A stretch of 64,000 bases of DNA, taken from Hungatella hathewayi WAL-18680 (GTDB lineage: Bacteria > Bacillota > Clostridia > Lachnospirales > Lachnospiraceae). The stretch lies in assembly GCF_000235505.1 (NCBI RefSeq), contig NZ_JH379027.1, positions 372,001 through 436,000 of the forward strand, read 5' to 3'. The position numbers were made by a program, and so were the translations under genes. Shown here one piece after another: positions 47,517 through 56,975 of the stretch (the first letter of the stretch is position 1; each line of letters opens with the position of its first letter). The notes beneath the pieces are model-generated. The model saw only the letters and a program-made list of their open reading frames with translations. It was not told the DNA's origin and did not search any database.

Positions 47517-48809
47517 ATGGAACAGTATATTATGAAGGGCGGCAATCCGCTTGTTGGTGAAGTAACCATAGGCGGTGCTAAAAATGCGGCCTTAGGCATA
47601 TTGGCGGCGTCCATTATGACTGATGAGGATGTTCTCATTGAGAACCTGCCGGATGTGAGGGATATCAACGTTCTCCTGGAGGCGATTCAGGAGATTGGGG
47701 CCCGTGTGGAGAGAGTGGACAGGCATACTGTTAGGATTAATGCCAGCGATATCAAAGAGGTCTCTGTGGATGATGATTACATCCGCAAGATTCGTGCTTC
47801 CTATTATTTTATCGGTGCACTGCTTGGAAAATACAAGAGTGCGCAGGTACCCCTTCCGGGCGGCTGCAATATCGGCAGCAGACCCATTGATTTACATATC
47901 AAGGGATTTCGGGCGTTAGGGGCCAAGGTAGACATTGAGCGGGGCGCGGTACTGGCCCATGCCATAGATTTGGTGGGCAGCCATATTTATCTGGATAAGG
48001 TTTCCGTGGGCGCGACTATCAATATTATGATGGCGGCGGCGCTGGCGGAGGGACAGACCACGATTGAGAACGTGGCGAAGGAACCTCACGTGGTTGATGT
48101 GGCCAACTTCCTGAATAGTATGGGGGCCAACATCAAGGGCGCCGGTACGGATATCATCCGTATCAAGGGCGTGAGAAAGCTGCATGGAACGGAGTATTCC
48201 ATTATTCCGGACCAGATTGAGGCAGGAACCTTTATGTGTGCGGCTGCGGTAACCCGCGGCGACATTATGATTAAGAATGTGATTCCAAAACATATGGAGG
48301 CCATCTCGGCGAAGCTGATTGAGATTGGCTGTGAGGTGGTGGAATTTGACGATGCCATCCGTGTGGTTGGGAAGCCGAGACAGGGGCATACCAACATCAA
48401 CACACTGCCATATCCTGGATTCCCGACGGATATGCAGCCACAGATGACGGTGACACTGGCCCTGGCTAACGGCACCAGCATCGTGACGGAGAGTATTTTC
48501 GAGAACCGGTTTAAATACGTGGATGAGCTTGCGCGCATGGGCAGCAGCATCAAGGTGGAAGGCAATGTGGCGGTGATTGACGGCGTCAAGGGCTTCACCG
48601 GGGCACAGGTGAACGCACCGGACCTTCGCGCGGGAGCGGCGCTTGTGATTGCGGGGCTGGCGGCCGAGGGTTATACTACGGTGGATGAGATTGGATATAT
48701 CCAGCGTGGGTATGAGCATTTCGAGGAGAAGTTAAAAGCGCTTGGCGCGATGATTGAACTGGTGGACTCCGAGAAAGAGGCGCAGAAGTTTAAATTGAAA
48801 ATTGGATAA
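47517..48809 (+). CDS. murA: UDP-N-acetylglucosamine 1-carboxyvinyltransferase
   Basis: MurA transfers enolpyruvate from PEP to UDP-GlcNAc, the first committed step of peptidoglycan synthesis. The 430-residue length is usual. GGAKNAALG near residue 20 carries the substrate-binding Lys and Asn. The catalytic Cys is C117 in PGGCNIGSRP, the fosfomycin target. It ends in a strong terminator before the recombinase. Confidence 0.96.
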   Translation: MEQYIMKGGNPLVGEVTIGGAKNAALGILAASIMTDEDVLIENLPDVRDINVLLEAIQEIGARVERVDRHTVRINASDIKEVSVDDDYIRKIRASYYFIGALLGKYKSAQVPLPGGCNIGSRPIDLHIKGFRALGAKVDIERGAVLAHAIDLVGSHIYLDKVSVGATINIMMAAALAEGQTTIENVAKEPHVVDVANFLNSMGANIKGAGTDIIRIKGVRKLHGTEYSIIPDQIEAGTFMCAAAVTRGDIMIKNVIPKHMEAISAKLIEIGCEVVEFDDAIRVVGKPRQGHTNINTLPYPGFPTDMQPQMTVTLALANGTSIVTESIFENRFKYVDELARMGSSIKVEGNVAVIDGVKGFTGAQVNAPDLRAGAALVIAGLAAEGYTTVDEIGYIQRGYEHFEEKLKALGAMIELVDSEKEAQKFKLKIG

Positions 48810-48821
48810 TGATGATTTGAT

Positions 48822-48853
48822 AAGGTATCGCGGGAGACTGCGATACCTTTTTT
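48822..48853 (+). terminator. Terminator after murA
   Basis: AAGGTATCGC pairs with GCGATACCTT and is followed by a T run. Confidence 0.9.
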
Positions 48854-48879
48854 AAAGTTTACAAGAGGAGGAACAGTGT

Positions 48880-49719
48880 ATGATAATCATGGAGTCAATG
48901 CTGGAAGAATACGAGGGATATCTTCAGGATGAGGAGCGGAGCCGAGCTACGGTGGAAAAATATCTCCGGGATGTCAGGAAGTTTATGAGATATCTGGCCG
49001 GCGATACGGAACTGGACAAAAATAGAGTGAGGGAATATAAACAGTGGTTGAGAGAGCGGTACACTATCGCCAGCGCCAATTCCATGCTGGCGGCGGTCAA
49101 CAATTTTCTGGTGTTTTTGGGGAAGGAAGAACTGCGGGTAAAACTTTATAAAGTGCAGCGGGTTCTGTACAGCAGACCGGAGAGAGAGCTGACAGAGTCT
49201 GATTACAAGCGGTTAATCTATGCGGCCAGGAGAGAAGGTGATATGCGGATGAGTATGCTTCTTCAGACCATATGCAGTACGGGGATACGAATCAGTGAGT
49301 TGAAATATATTACGGTGGAATCATTGAAGACAGGCCGGGTGGAGATCTATAACAAGGGGAAATCCAGGCTGGTGCTGCTACCAGCCGAACTGGTGCGGAT
49401 GCTGAAGCGTTACTGTGGCAAAATGAATCTTCATGCCGGAAGCATTTTCGTCACGAGGACCGGCAGAGCGCTGGACAGAAGTAATATCAACAAGCGGATG
49501 AAACAAATCGGGGAGGCGGCAGGAGTGGATACCGCGAAAGTATTTCCCCATAACCTTCGTCATCTGTTTGCGAGAACGTTTTACAATATGGAAAAAGACG
49601 TGGTGCGGCTGATGGATTTGCTGGGACATTCCAATATCAATACGACGAGAATCTATACGGCGGCCACCGAGGAACTGCCCAGACAGCAGATGGCGCGGAT
49701 GCATCTTGTGCTGGGTTAG
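48880..49719 (+). CDS. Tyrosine recombinase, likely DNA invertase
   Basis: This 279-residue site-specific recombinase has a SAM-like core-binding domain (about residues 8-90) and a catalytic domain (about 100-275) with all expected residues: R137 (TGIRISEL), K161 (KGKSR), H224 and R227 (HNLRH), H250 (GHSN) and the nucleophile Y259 (RIYT). GAGGAGGA precedes ATG. It is not XerC/D by position and no other mobile-element gene is near. An inverted-repeat pair begins 29 bp after its stop, so its likely job is inverting that segment. Confidence 0.93.
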   Translation: MIIMESMLEEYEGYLQDEERSRATVEKYLRDVRKFMRYLAGDTELDKNRVREYKQWLRERYTIASANSMLAAVNNFLVFLGKEELRVKLYKVQRVLYSRPERELTESDYKRLIYAARREGDMRMSMLLQTICSTGIRISELKYITVESLKTGRVEIYNKGKSRLVLLPAELVRMLKRYCGKMNLHAGSIFVTRTGRALDRSNINKRMKQIGEAAGVDTAKVFPHNLRHLFARTFYNMEKDVVRLMDLLGHSNINTTRIYTAATEELPRQQMARMHLVLG

Positions 49720-49747
49720 TGTGAAAATAGGGGAAAAATAAAAAGAA

Positions 49748-49769
49748 CCGCATAATATACATTATGTGG
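49748..49769 (+). repeat. Left inverted repeat of the switch
   Basis: It contains the exact 15-bp core TAATATACATTATGT. The site is itself near-palindromic (CATAAT and ATTATG arms around ATAC), as is common for tyrosine-recombinase sites. Confidence 0.88.
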
Positions 49770-49814
49770 TGTTTACGATAATTTATGAAAATTCTGCCTG
49801 TTACAATATAGTCT

Positions 49815-49842
49815 ATTATACCTGATTTCGTAAAATTTGCAA
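49815..49842 (-). promoter_or_regulatory. Promoter inside invertible segment, currently leftward
   Basis: On the minus strand TTGCAA, 16 bp and a perfect TATAAT. Transcription would start near 49808 and run leftward, antisense to the recombinase 3' end. After inversion it would run into the surface operon. Confidence 0.78.
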
Positions 49843-50080
49843 GGTTTAAAATGGAAAATGTGGAAATTTGAGCGGCATAAAACGTATATATGCGAAATCA
49901 ACGGCTGGTAGGAACACCAATGGTTTGAATGATATGCCGGACTAGCGGTTTGTTGTACAAAAAGGTTCTGAACGTTTCTTATCTATTCTAATTGGTTGTC
50001 GATAAGGCCAAAATCAGGTCATAAAATCCATTCTATGATTTCAATGTGTTTTATTCTATTGGAAAAAATCCGGGAGGAAA

Positions 50081-50102
50081 CTACATAATGTATATTACGA
50101 GG
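50081..50102 (-). repeat. Right inverted repeat of the switch
   Basis: Read on the minus strand it carries the same 15-bp core TAATATACATTATGT as the left copy. The asymmetric centre (ATAC on the left, GTAT on the right) sets the two sites in inverted orientation. Confidence 0.88.
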
Positions 50103-50129
50103 TAAAGCCGGAAAGAGAGGTGCCAGTCC

Positions 50130-50897
50130 GTGAATGCGGCTGAAAGACAGGGGAGGTCCCGCAGGCAGAAGCAGATAAGCCGGATTAGAAAATCGGGAAA
50201 GGCCTCCCATTTTCGGACGGTGCGGCATGGCGGATTTGAGGAGACCCAGATCATCTGTTATCTGTGGGATATGATAAAGGCAGTGGAAGAGGGACAGAAG
50301 ACCCGGACAGGTGCGGCTGACAGGCTGGATGAGGCAGTGAGACAGATGCGCAGGCAGGTGCGGGTGGAGATAAGGCGCTATTTTTTGAGACGCAAACGTA
50401 GAAATGTGGGCACCGCGCTTGTTCTGGCGGCTATGGCGCTGAGTGTCACGTGCCTGTTTACCTTTGTTATTGGGATAGACCGGGTTTCCGGGGAGTCTAT
50501 GTACCCGTATCTGAATCATGGAGATTGGATTGTATACAGCCGTCTGGGAGAGAGATTTGAGAGAGACGCGGTGGTGGTGTTTGAAAAGGACGGGGAAAAT
50601 TTTGTGAAGCGGGTTGTGGGACTTCCGGGGGACACCGTGGAAATCAGCATGTCCGGAGGGCGCGTGGTAGTCAACGGAAGCCAGGTGAGAGAGCGGTATG
50701 TGACGCTGACAGACCCGGAGCAGAAGGGAAATGAGATGGGCGTCCCGCTGACCGTGATAGACGGACAATATCTGGTGCTCGGTGATAACCGTGGCGTTTC
50801 CATAGACAGCCGCGACCGGGATATGGGCACGGTGGCGGAGGAACGGATACTTGGGACGGTCATTCTGATTGTGAGGACAGGCAGGAAGCCGGGATAG
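50130..50897 (+). CDS. lepB: Signal peptidase I
   Basis: This 255-residue type I signal peptidase has an unusually long basic cytoplasmic N terminus (about residues 1-92), one membrane helix (about 93-113), and the catalytic Ser123 in GESMYP with general-base Lys160 in FVKRVVGLPGD. The Ser/Lys dyad marks it as the bacterial type and not the Ser/His SipW type. The start is GTG after AAAGAGAGG, 28 bp outside the right inverted repeat. As first gene of the phase-variable operon it probably processes the exported proteins encoded downstream. Confidence 0.92.
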   Translation: MNAAERQGRSRRQKQISRIRKSGKASHFRTVRHGGFEETQIICYLWDMIKAVEEGQKTRTGAADRLDEAVRQMRRQVRVEIRRYFLRRKRRNVGTALVLAAMALSVTCLFTFVIGIDRVSGESMYPYLNHGDWIVYSRLGERFERDAVVVFEKDGENFVKRVVGLPGDTVEISMSGGRVVVNGSQVRERYVTLTDPEQKGNEMGVPLTVIDGQYLVLGDNRGVSIDSRDRDMGTVAEERILGTVILIVRTGRKPG

Positions 50898-50939
50898 CGC
50901 GTAAGCCGGAGAGAAAACGCAAATGTTGGAGGGATACAG

Positions 50940-53900
50940 ATGAGCCATTTTATACTGCATACGAAAGCGAAAGAAAAGAGATACCTGACAGCGGGAATCG
51001 TATGTGTGCTGCTGGCGGTGGCGGGATGCTGTGCGCTGCACGCCGTGGGGACAGCGAGGGCCAAAAGCCGTGAGACAGTGCTGATTTATACGGAGGAGGA
51101 GCTGGAGCATTATCTTCTGGATAAAGAAAGTGAGGAGTACAACTTAAAGGGAAGGTATCGGCTGGAGGCGGATTTGGAGCTGGGCTGGCTGGAGGGCTCC
51201 ATCGGAACGAATGTGGAGCCATTTGCGGGAAATTTTGACGGGAATGGACATGTGATCAGCGGCCTTGAGAGACCGCTGTTTGGTGTGCTGAATAAGGCCA
51301 GGGTGGAAAATTTGTTCCTGAGTGACGCGCTGATTCTGCATCCGTTTACGTATTTTGATGGTGAGAAATATGTGGATGGGTATGGGGCACTGGCGGCGTA
51401 TGCGGTGGATTCTGCCGTGGAGAACTGTGGAATGAATGGGGAAATTCATATGGCCACTCCCACGGAAGCGGAATACCAGGTGGCGATAGCCAGCGCGGCG
51501 GATGCCGATGAGCAGAAGGGGCCGGGGTATGAGGCAGTAGAAAAAACGCAGGGAGAGAGTCACCCGGCTGGCGGCGAAGCGGGAGTGGAAGGCGGTCCGG
51601 GATATACCACGGAAGTGGATGACGAAGCTGGCACGGGAGACGGCGGAGCAGAGCAGGGGAGTGGTTCGGAAACTGGGAATGACTCGGAAATGGAAAGCAG
51701 TGTGGAAAGTGGAAGCAGTCAGGAATCAGGAAATAGTTCAGAGTCCGAAAGCAGTCAGAAACCGGGAACTGGTGCGGAATCGGGAGGCGGCCAGAAACCA
51801 GAAACTGGTTCAGAGTCCGGAAGCAGTCAGGAGACGGAAAGCGGCCTGGGAACCGAAAGCAGTGAGGAATCGGAGAACAGTCAGGGGACAGAAACAGGTT
51901 CAGAAGCGGGAATGGAGACAGAATCAGAACATAATACAGACGTAGAAACTGGAAGTAACAATGAAATTGCGTCCAATTCAACAGATAAAAAAGAAACAGA
52001 CACTTCCGACAAGGAAACTGAAAAGAATGAAAACAGTGCGTCTGAGACGATGGAAGCAGAGGGAGTTCAGACCGTGGCATTATCTGAAACAATCGGATTC
52101 GGTGCCATGGAGCGTCAGCTATTGATGATGAAAGTTCCGGCGCTGGTGGACTCCGATATGGAATTGGCGGGTATCGCCAGTCCGTCAGACGCTGAGGAGT
52201 CAAAAATAGAAAATGGAGGGCCGGGAGAAAGCCAATCAGAAGAAGGTCAATCAGAAGACAAAACAGATGGTGTGACAGGCAATCAGGGAACCAGCGGCGC
52301 TGACGCCGGACCTGGAGTTGGCAGCGTGGAAACATCCGGCGCCAGTGAAGAGACCGGCTCAGTCGAATCGCAGGACCAGCCCGAAGAGTACATAGGAAAT
52401 CCAAACGGCGATATCTACCTGTTAGTGACCGCACAATCCATCACGGCAGGCGGATTGACAGCTGAGATAACCGGAGACAGTCTAATCTCCAACTGCTTTG
52501 CCCTGGTAGTAATTGGGGCTGAACTGGATGACCAGAATATCTGCACCGGAGGAATGGCTGGTATCATCCGCTCATCAAGCCGGATAGAAAACAGCTATAC
52601 CGCAGGCCTTGCAGATGCGGATGGCACGACCGCCGGCTTTGCGGCGCGCAATGAGGGGACAATCCAAAATTGCTATTCCACCATGACAGTCGGAGAAAGA
52701 GGAATCATTCGCGGAGCGTTTACCGCAGCCGGTGATGGCAGGTTTGTGGACTGCGCATACGATTATCAGATGGCATGTGTGGAACAACCCGCACTCGGCA
52801 GCCCTGATTTCGCAAATATAAGTGACGAGAATACGGAAGGTTCCATAAATGGTCTGAGTACATTCCAAATGACCGGAGCCGAGCATATGGTTCCGGGAAG
52901 CTGGTATCCAGCCGAGCATGCCTATCCCCAGATTCCCTATTTTGCCCAGAGCGAAAATGAGACTGTCATATCATGCTCCATGGCCTCCGCCGTTGCTCTG
53001 GAGCTTCCGGAAGGAACCATGCTGTCCGACATTTTAAACGAGGCAGATATTCTTCTTCCGACCGAGATTGACGGCAGGGAAATTCAGTGGGATGCCGAGG
53101 GCGATATCACCATCGACGAAAATCATCAGCTGAAAGTGGGACTGGAGGTCGTTATGCAGTCCCACGATGTTCCAAAGGTTGGCGTCAGTCTTACCATGGA
53201 AGAATCAGACAGTGACAATGTGGATACGGAAACCGAAGGTTCTGCTGTGGATTCCACTGCGTCCCCAACCAGCGACACCAAACTGAAAGCCAGTATAGGC
53301 GGCGCAACCAGAGAGTTTGCCCTGACAGTCGGTTCAGCAAGAGCCGCAGAAAGCTTTACAAGCTGGGAGAGCGTAGCCCTAAAAGTCATTGCCGACCAGA
53401 CAGCCGGCACGGTCAACCCTGATTACATACCAACACTTAACCCGGAGACAAACTATTACGAGATAAAAACGCCGGAAGCCCTGTCCTGGTTTGCCTATCA
53501 GGTCAATATCCTTGGCAGTACGAATATTAATGCACAGCTGATGGCCAATATTGATTTATCCGGAACTGACTATACAAACAATGTGGATGAATTTCTGCCG
53601 TGGAAACCAATAGGAAGCAATAATAATTATGTAGGAAGATTTAATGGTAACGGAAAATATATTGAGAATCTTGTTTTAAATAGTTCATCAGGTATTCAGG
53701 GGATTTTTGGGAACCTGGGAGCTTTGGCGGTGATTGAAAATGTAGGGCTAAAGAGCGGTAAGATAACTGGGGGAGGATATTCTGGTGGAATCGTTGGTAA
53801 GGTAGTGGGCAATGATGTCAAGATATTGGGGTGCTGGAATCAAGTTGATATAACTTGCGCGTCTAATTGCTCCGGCATTGTCGGTGCAAATATGGCAGCC

Positions 53901-56291
53901 AGACTTTTGATAGATGGCTGCTGGAATGAAGGGGCGATTACCGGAACGGGAAATGATGTTGGAGGAATTGTAGGGAGAGTCTGGGAAAGTTCCAGCCGGA
54001 TGATAATCAGGAATTGTTATAACACAGGAAAGATTAGCGCAAGCGACTTCGCGGGAGGAATGACAGGAGGTGTTACGGGCAGTGGACATAGTATTCTGAA
54101 CTGCTATAATACGGGAACTATCAGCGGAGGAAGTCATAAAAGTGCAATTTCGCCAAACTGGGGTTATGGAAATTGTTATTATTTGGACGGCACGCTGGCC
54201 GGCGGAACAAAACTCACGGAAAGCCAATTGAAATCATGGGGAGCGGCTTATGCCCTGAATGGGCAGAAACTATCACAGGGAACCGATACCGGAATCAACT
54301 GGACTTACGACAAGAATATTTCCCCATATCCCTATCCAGTAAAAGCAGAACTGCCGGCGGCTGAAAACTGGAGCATCGTGGGCCAGGCTTTGGAGGACGA
54401 ATTACTTGGCAGTGGAAATGCGGTAAAGAAACCTTCCGGAAACGGAGAGTCAAGTCAGCCCTATCAAATATCAAGTGCGGAACAGCTGGCCTGGTTTGCC
54501 TATAAAGTAAACACGATTTCAGAGACAGGAGCAAGACCGAACAGCAATTTTTGCGGGGATTTAACCTCAGATATTGCCAGCTTTGTGGGAACCGAGTATG
54601 GCGGAACCGAACTGGCTCCGATTCCTTGGGTCCCAATTGACCAATATGGCGGAGCATTTGGAGGGAACCATGAAAGAGTGTACCAGCTTTCCAAACTTTA
54701 TGTAAACCGCCCAAGCGCGGGCGGAGTGTTTGGCACGATACTGGGAACGGGTATGGTAACCAGAATAGGAATTACGGATTCATCCATCATCAGCGATGCG
54801 GCAGGAGGGATTGCAGCCGAAGTTACGACAAATGGGGTGCTGTCCCAGTGTTATAGCAGGTGTACCGTATCTGCCCGCGGAACAGCAGAAGCCTATGTCG
54901 GGGGAATTGTCGGAAAGATATCCAGATATGGCAGAGTGGAGGACTGCTATAACATGGATTCCACAATCGTCAGTGCGTTAACCGGTTCTTATAGAACTTC
55001 TGCGGGAGGAATTGTGGGGGGAATCATGGGAGGAAGCGGCAGTATCAGAAACTGTTACAGTGTGGGCGGAACCATACGCGCATCCAACACCGGAGGAACT
55101 GCCGGGGTTGGTTCCATTGCAGGAACCACAATGCCGGGGATCATCAAACAGTGCTATACCATCAGCCCCGGTATCGGAAATGACAGCAGTAACAGTGTAA
55201 ACATGGTCAGTGAGAGTGAGATGAAGGCACAGGATGTAACAGATGCCCTGAATATTCCTGGAGGGACCGAAGCGGAACTGCTATCCAAATCCCGTATATG
55301 GTACACCAGCCTGGCGGGGGAGGAGACGAAAGGATATCCCACTCTGACGCCTCCAAAGCTGCTGAGCGTGGAATTGCAGCCGGCCACGACCATAGCAGGG
55401 ACTACCGGGACGTTAGTTGCCGAAAGCGACGCTCTGCCCAGCGAAGTTTTGTTTCGGGGAATCCGGTTTGAGAACCGAAAAGCGATGGGGTATGACATCA
55501 ACTTAATTGCAAAATCCGCCTTTACGGAGGAGTGGTTCCGTTCCTGCGGTCTGAACAATGCTTTGAGTAATCTTGTGCTTATGGCAGGAGGAACCGATTT
55601 AGCCGGAGTCAAGGATCAGGCGTCATTGACCAATCCGGTACAGAAGCTGTCATCATTTTCCAATATGACCCTGTATCACGCGGCGTCCTACCTGGATACC
55701 TCGGACCGGGTGATTCTGCTGGATGTGTCCAATGGGACAACCCGCTACGAGATACGAATTACGGTTAAGAGTCTCAGCAGTAAGAGTTTAAGTCTGGTAT
55801 TTACGGTGAATCCCACGATTACCCTTCAGCCGGGAACGAAACGGAGGTCGGAGTCCAACGATGTCACGGTCACCAATGCCAACGATTATCCCCTGACGGG
55901 AAGTATTACCGCCGTGACAAAGATGACAGATGGCGGAAAGATGGAGCTGACCCCCGTTTTGCCAACCAGGCCCATCGACGAAAGCAGATATCTGCAGGAA
56001 GCGGGAGTGATTCTTGGAATCACCGGGGCGAAACAGAACCCGGAAACGGTGATTGGGTCGAAAGAATACTACTATAACCCGGAAGCAGGGGCCGCCACGC
56101 CGTGGATCAGCTATCAGCTGGGGAGTGGAAATTCCTTCCGCTACTGCTATTTCATGAAGTACAGTCCGCTCTATGCCGGGGAGGAAAAGACTTTTGGGTA
56201 CAACATTACCTACACCTCCTCCATATCAACGGGGGATATTCCGACGGCCACCGCCACAGTGACCGGAACGGAAGTGGCAGGTGATAGTTAG
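50940..56291 (+). CDS. Giant GLUG-repeat surface protein
   Basis: This 1783-residue exported protein has a signal/anchor (about residues 14-38), a domain with FDGNGHVISGLE (about 95-110), a Ser/Glu/Gly-rich low-complexity spacer (about 220-375), and GLUG-type beta-helix repeats in three blocks (about 535-600, 890-1080 and 1235-1420; units like GGIVGRV and NCYNTGKIS). Beta-rich domains follow to the C terminus. GLUG repeats occur in adhesins and IgA-protease-like surface proteins. No LPxTG motif or C-terminal helix is present. TTGGAGGGA precedes ATG. It probably forms the main fibre or adhesin of the operon. Confidence 0.8.
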   Translation: MSHFILHTKAKEKRYLTAGIVCVLLAVAGCCALHAVGTARAKSRETVLIYTEEELEHYLLDKESEEYNLKGRYRLEADLELGWLEGSIGTNVEPFAGNFDGNGHVISGLERPLFGVLNKARVENLFLSDALILHPFTYFDGEKYVDGYGALAAYAVDSAVENCGMNGEIHMATPTEAEYQVAIASAADADEQKGPGYEAVEKTQGESHPAGGEAGVEGGPGYTTEVDDEAGTGDGGAEQGSGSETGNDSEMESSVESGSSQESGNSSESESSQKPGTGAESGGGQKPETGSESGSSQETESGLGTESSEESENSQGTETGSEAGMETESEHNTDVETGSNNEIASNSTDKKETDTSDKETEKNENSASETMEAEGVQTVALSETIGFGAMERQLLMMKVPALVDSDMELAGIASPSDAEESKIENGGPGESQSEEGQSEDKTDGVTGNQGTSGADAGPGVGSVETSGASEETGSVESQDQPEEYIGNPNGDIYLLVTAQSITAGGLTAEITGDSLISNCFALVVIGAELDDQNICTGGMAGIIRSSSRIENSYTAGLADADGTTAGFAARNEGTIQNCYSTMTVGERGIIRGAFTAAGDGRFVDCAYDYQMACVEQPALGSPDFANISDENTEGSINGLSTFQMTGAEHMVPGSWYPAEHAYPQIPYFAQSENETVISCSMASAVALELPEGTMLSDILNEADILLPTEIDGREIQWDAEGDITIDENHQLKVGLEVVMQSHDVPKVGVSLTMEESDSDNVDTETEGSAVDSTASPTSDTKLKASIGGATREFALTVGSARAAESFTSWESVALKVIADQTAGTVNPDYIPTLNPETNYYEIKTPEALSWFAYQVNILGSTNINAQLMANIDLSGTDYTNNVDEFLPWKPIGSNNNYVGRFNGNGKYIENLVLNSSSGIQGIFGNLGALAVIENVGLKSGKITGGGYSGGIVGKVVGNDVKILGCWNQVDITCASNCSGIVGANMAARLLIDGCWNEGAITGTGNDVGGIVGRVWESSSRMIIRNCYNTGKISASDFAGGMTGGVTGSGHSILNCYNTGTISGGSHKSAISPNWGYGNCYYLDGTLAGGTKLTESQLKSWGAAYALNGQKLSQGTDTGINWTYDKNISPYPYPVKAELPAAENWSIVGQALEDELLGSGNAVKKPSGNGESSQPYQISSAEQLAWFAYKVNTISETGARPNSNFCGDLTSDIASFVGTEYGGTELAPIPWVPIDQYGGAFGGNHERVYQLSKLYVNRPSAGGVFGTILGTGMVTRIGITDSSIISDAAGGIAAEVTTNGVLSQCYSRCTVSARGTAEAYVGGIVGKISRYGRVEDCYNMDSTIVSALTGSYRTSAGGIVGGIMGGSGSIRNCYSVGGTIRASNTGGTAGVGSIAGTTMPGIIKQCYTISPGIGNDSSNSVNMVSESEMKAQDVTDALNIPGGTEAELLSKSRIWYTSLAGEETKGYPTLTPPKLLSVELQPATTIAGTTGTLVAESDALPSEVLFRGIRFENRKAMGYDINLIAKSAFTEEWFRSCGLNNALSNLVLMAGGTDLAGVKDQASLTNPVQKLSSFSNMTLYHAASYLDTSDRVILLDVSNGTTRYEIRITVKSLSSKSLSLVFTVNPTITLQPGTKRRSESNDVTVTNANDYPLTGSITAVTKMTDGGKMELTPVLPTRPIDESRYLQEAGVILGITGAKQNPETVIGSKEYYYNPEAGAATPWISYQLGSGNSFRYCYFMKYSPLYAGEEKTFGYNITYTSSISTGDIPTATATVTGTEVAGDS

Positions 56292-56336
56292 GCGGGAAAG
56301 ACGACTGAAAAAGACATGTGGCAATGAGTAAGAGAC

Positions 56337-56392
56337 ATGAGTCAAAAAACATGAGTCAGGAAAGATGAGACAGGAAACATGAGTCAGAAGCG
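56337..56392 (+). repeat. 14-bp tandem repeat spanning a start codon
   Basis: Four consecutive 14-bp units of the type ATGAGTCAGGAAAC each contain an ATG and an AGGA. The last unit provides the start of the next gene. Since 14 is not a multiple of three, each ATG is in a different frame from its neighbours. Confidence 0.8.
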
Positions 56393-56975
56393 GAAACATA
56401 ACTCCGTCACCGGGCAGACGGGACAGAGCCACGGAAAAAAATGGATGAGATTTCTGACCCGCGGCGCGAGGAGATACCTGATAATTTGGATATGGATGGG
56501 AATTCTTATCCTGGCTGCCCTGACAATCGTCCACTATGCAAGGGCGGGCCGTCTGTCGCCCCCGCTCCAGGCCCAGGTGGATATTCTGCCGGACAGGAGA
56601 GCCAAAGCGGGGACGCTCAGTGAGACGGAGGGGAGAAGGCTGGAGGAGGGAGAGTTCTGGGTGGTGTTAAACCAGATTCCAACAGTGGAAGAGGGAGACA
56701 GAATGTGCAATATCGAGTATGAGAACCCGGAATCCAACCATTACAGCGCCAGGGTGAGTCTGTATCTGAAATCCATGGGAGAGCTGCTGGGTGGTACCAG
56801 CCGTGTGGACCCGGGAAATTATGTGGAAAACATAGAATTAAAGAAAAAACTGGCAGTGGGGGAATATCCGGTGACAGCGAGAGTGGAACTGTTTGAGAAA
56901 AAGGAGCCTGCCGGTGGTCTGTCTCTGGATATCACCCTTCATGTGGCAGAATCGGCGGGAGGTGGGGAAGAATGA
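56379..56975 (+). CDS. Exported single-pass protein, family A member 1
   Basis: I recognise no named family. The 198-residue protein has a basic cytoplasmic start, a membrane helix (about residues 36-56) and an outside beta domain. The domain shares a pattern with the next two genes: a short ExxxRxLE segment, an N-I/IEYENPE core, a DPGNYVENI-like turn and GEYPVTARVELFE. It starts in the last copy of a 14-bp repeat. Its role in a surface assembly is inferred from position. Confidence 0.65.
   Translation: MSQKRKHNSVTGQTGQSHGKKWMRFLTRGARRYLIIWIWMGILILAALTIVHYARAGRLSPPLQAQVDILPDRRAKAGTLSETEGRRLEEGEFWVVLNQIPTVEEGDRMCNIEYENPESNHYSARVSLYLKSMGELLGGTSRVDPGNYVENIELKKKLAVGEYPVTARVELFEKKEPAGGLSLDITLHVAESAGGGEE

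Larger units (their letters stand above)
49748..50102. other. Invertible promoter segment (predicted phase switch)
   Basis: The 410-bp gap between the recombinase and the signal peptidase gene contains a 355-bp element bounded by 22-bp inverted repeats that match at 19 positions. It holds no ORF of note. A near-consensus promoter on the minus strand (49815-49842) points back toward the recombinase. Inversion would put this promoter at about 50008-50035, pointing at the surface operon whose first start is at 50130. This is inference from sequence; inversion has not been observed here. Confidence 0.85.

Noticed and set aside
49720-49747. Terminator after the recombinase.
   Set aside because: No stem with a T run is seen before the left repeat.
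49748-50102. Reading the two sites as direct repeats (attL/attR of an excisable element).
   Set aside because: Direct alignment matches 16 of 22 and mismatches in the central ATAC/GTAT crossover region, while inverted alignment matches 19 of 22.
50130-50897. SipW-type (ER-type) signal peptidase.
   Set aside because: The general base position is Lys160, not His, so it is the ordinary bacterial type.
50940-56291. The surface protein as substrate of the sortase at 30.9 kb.
   Set aside because: Its C terminus has no sorting motif, hydrophobic helix or basic tail.
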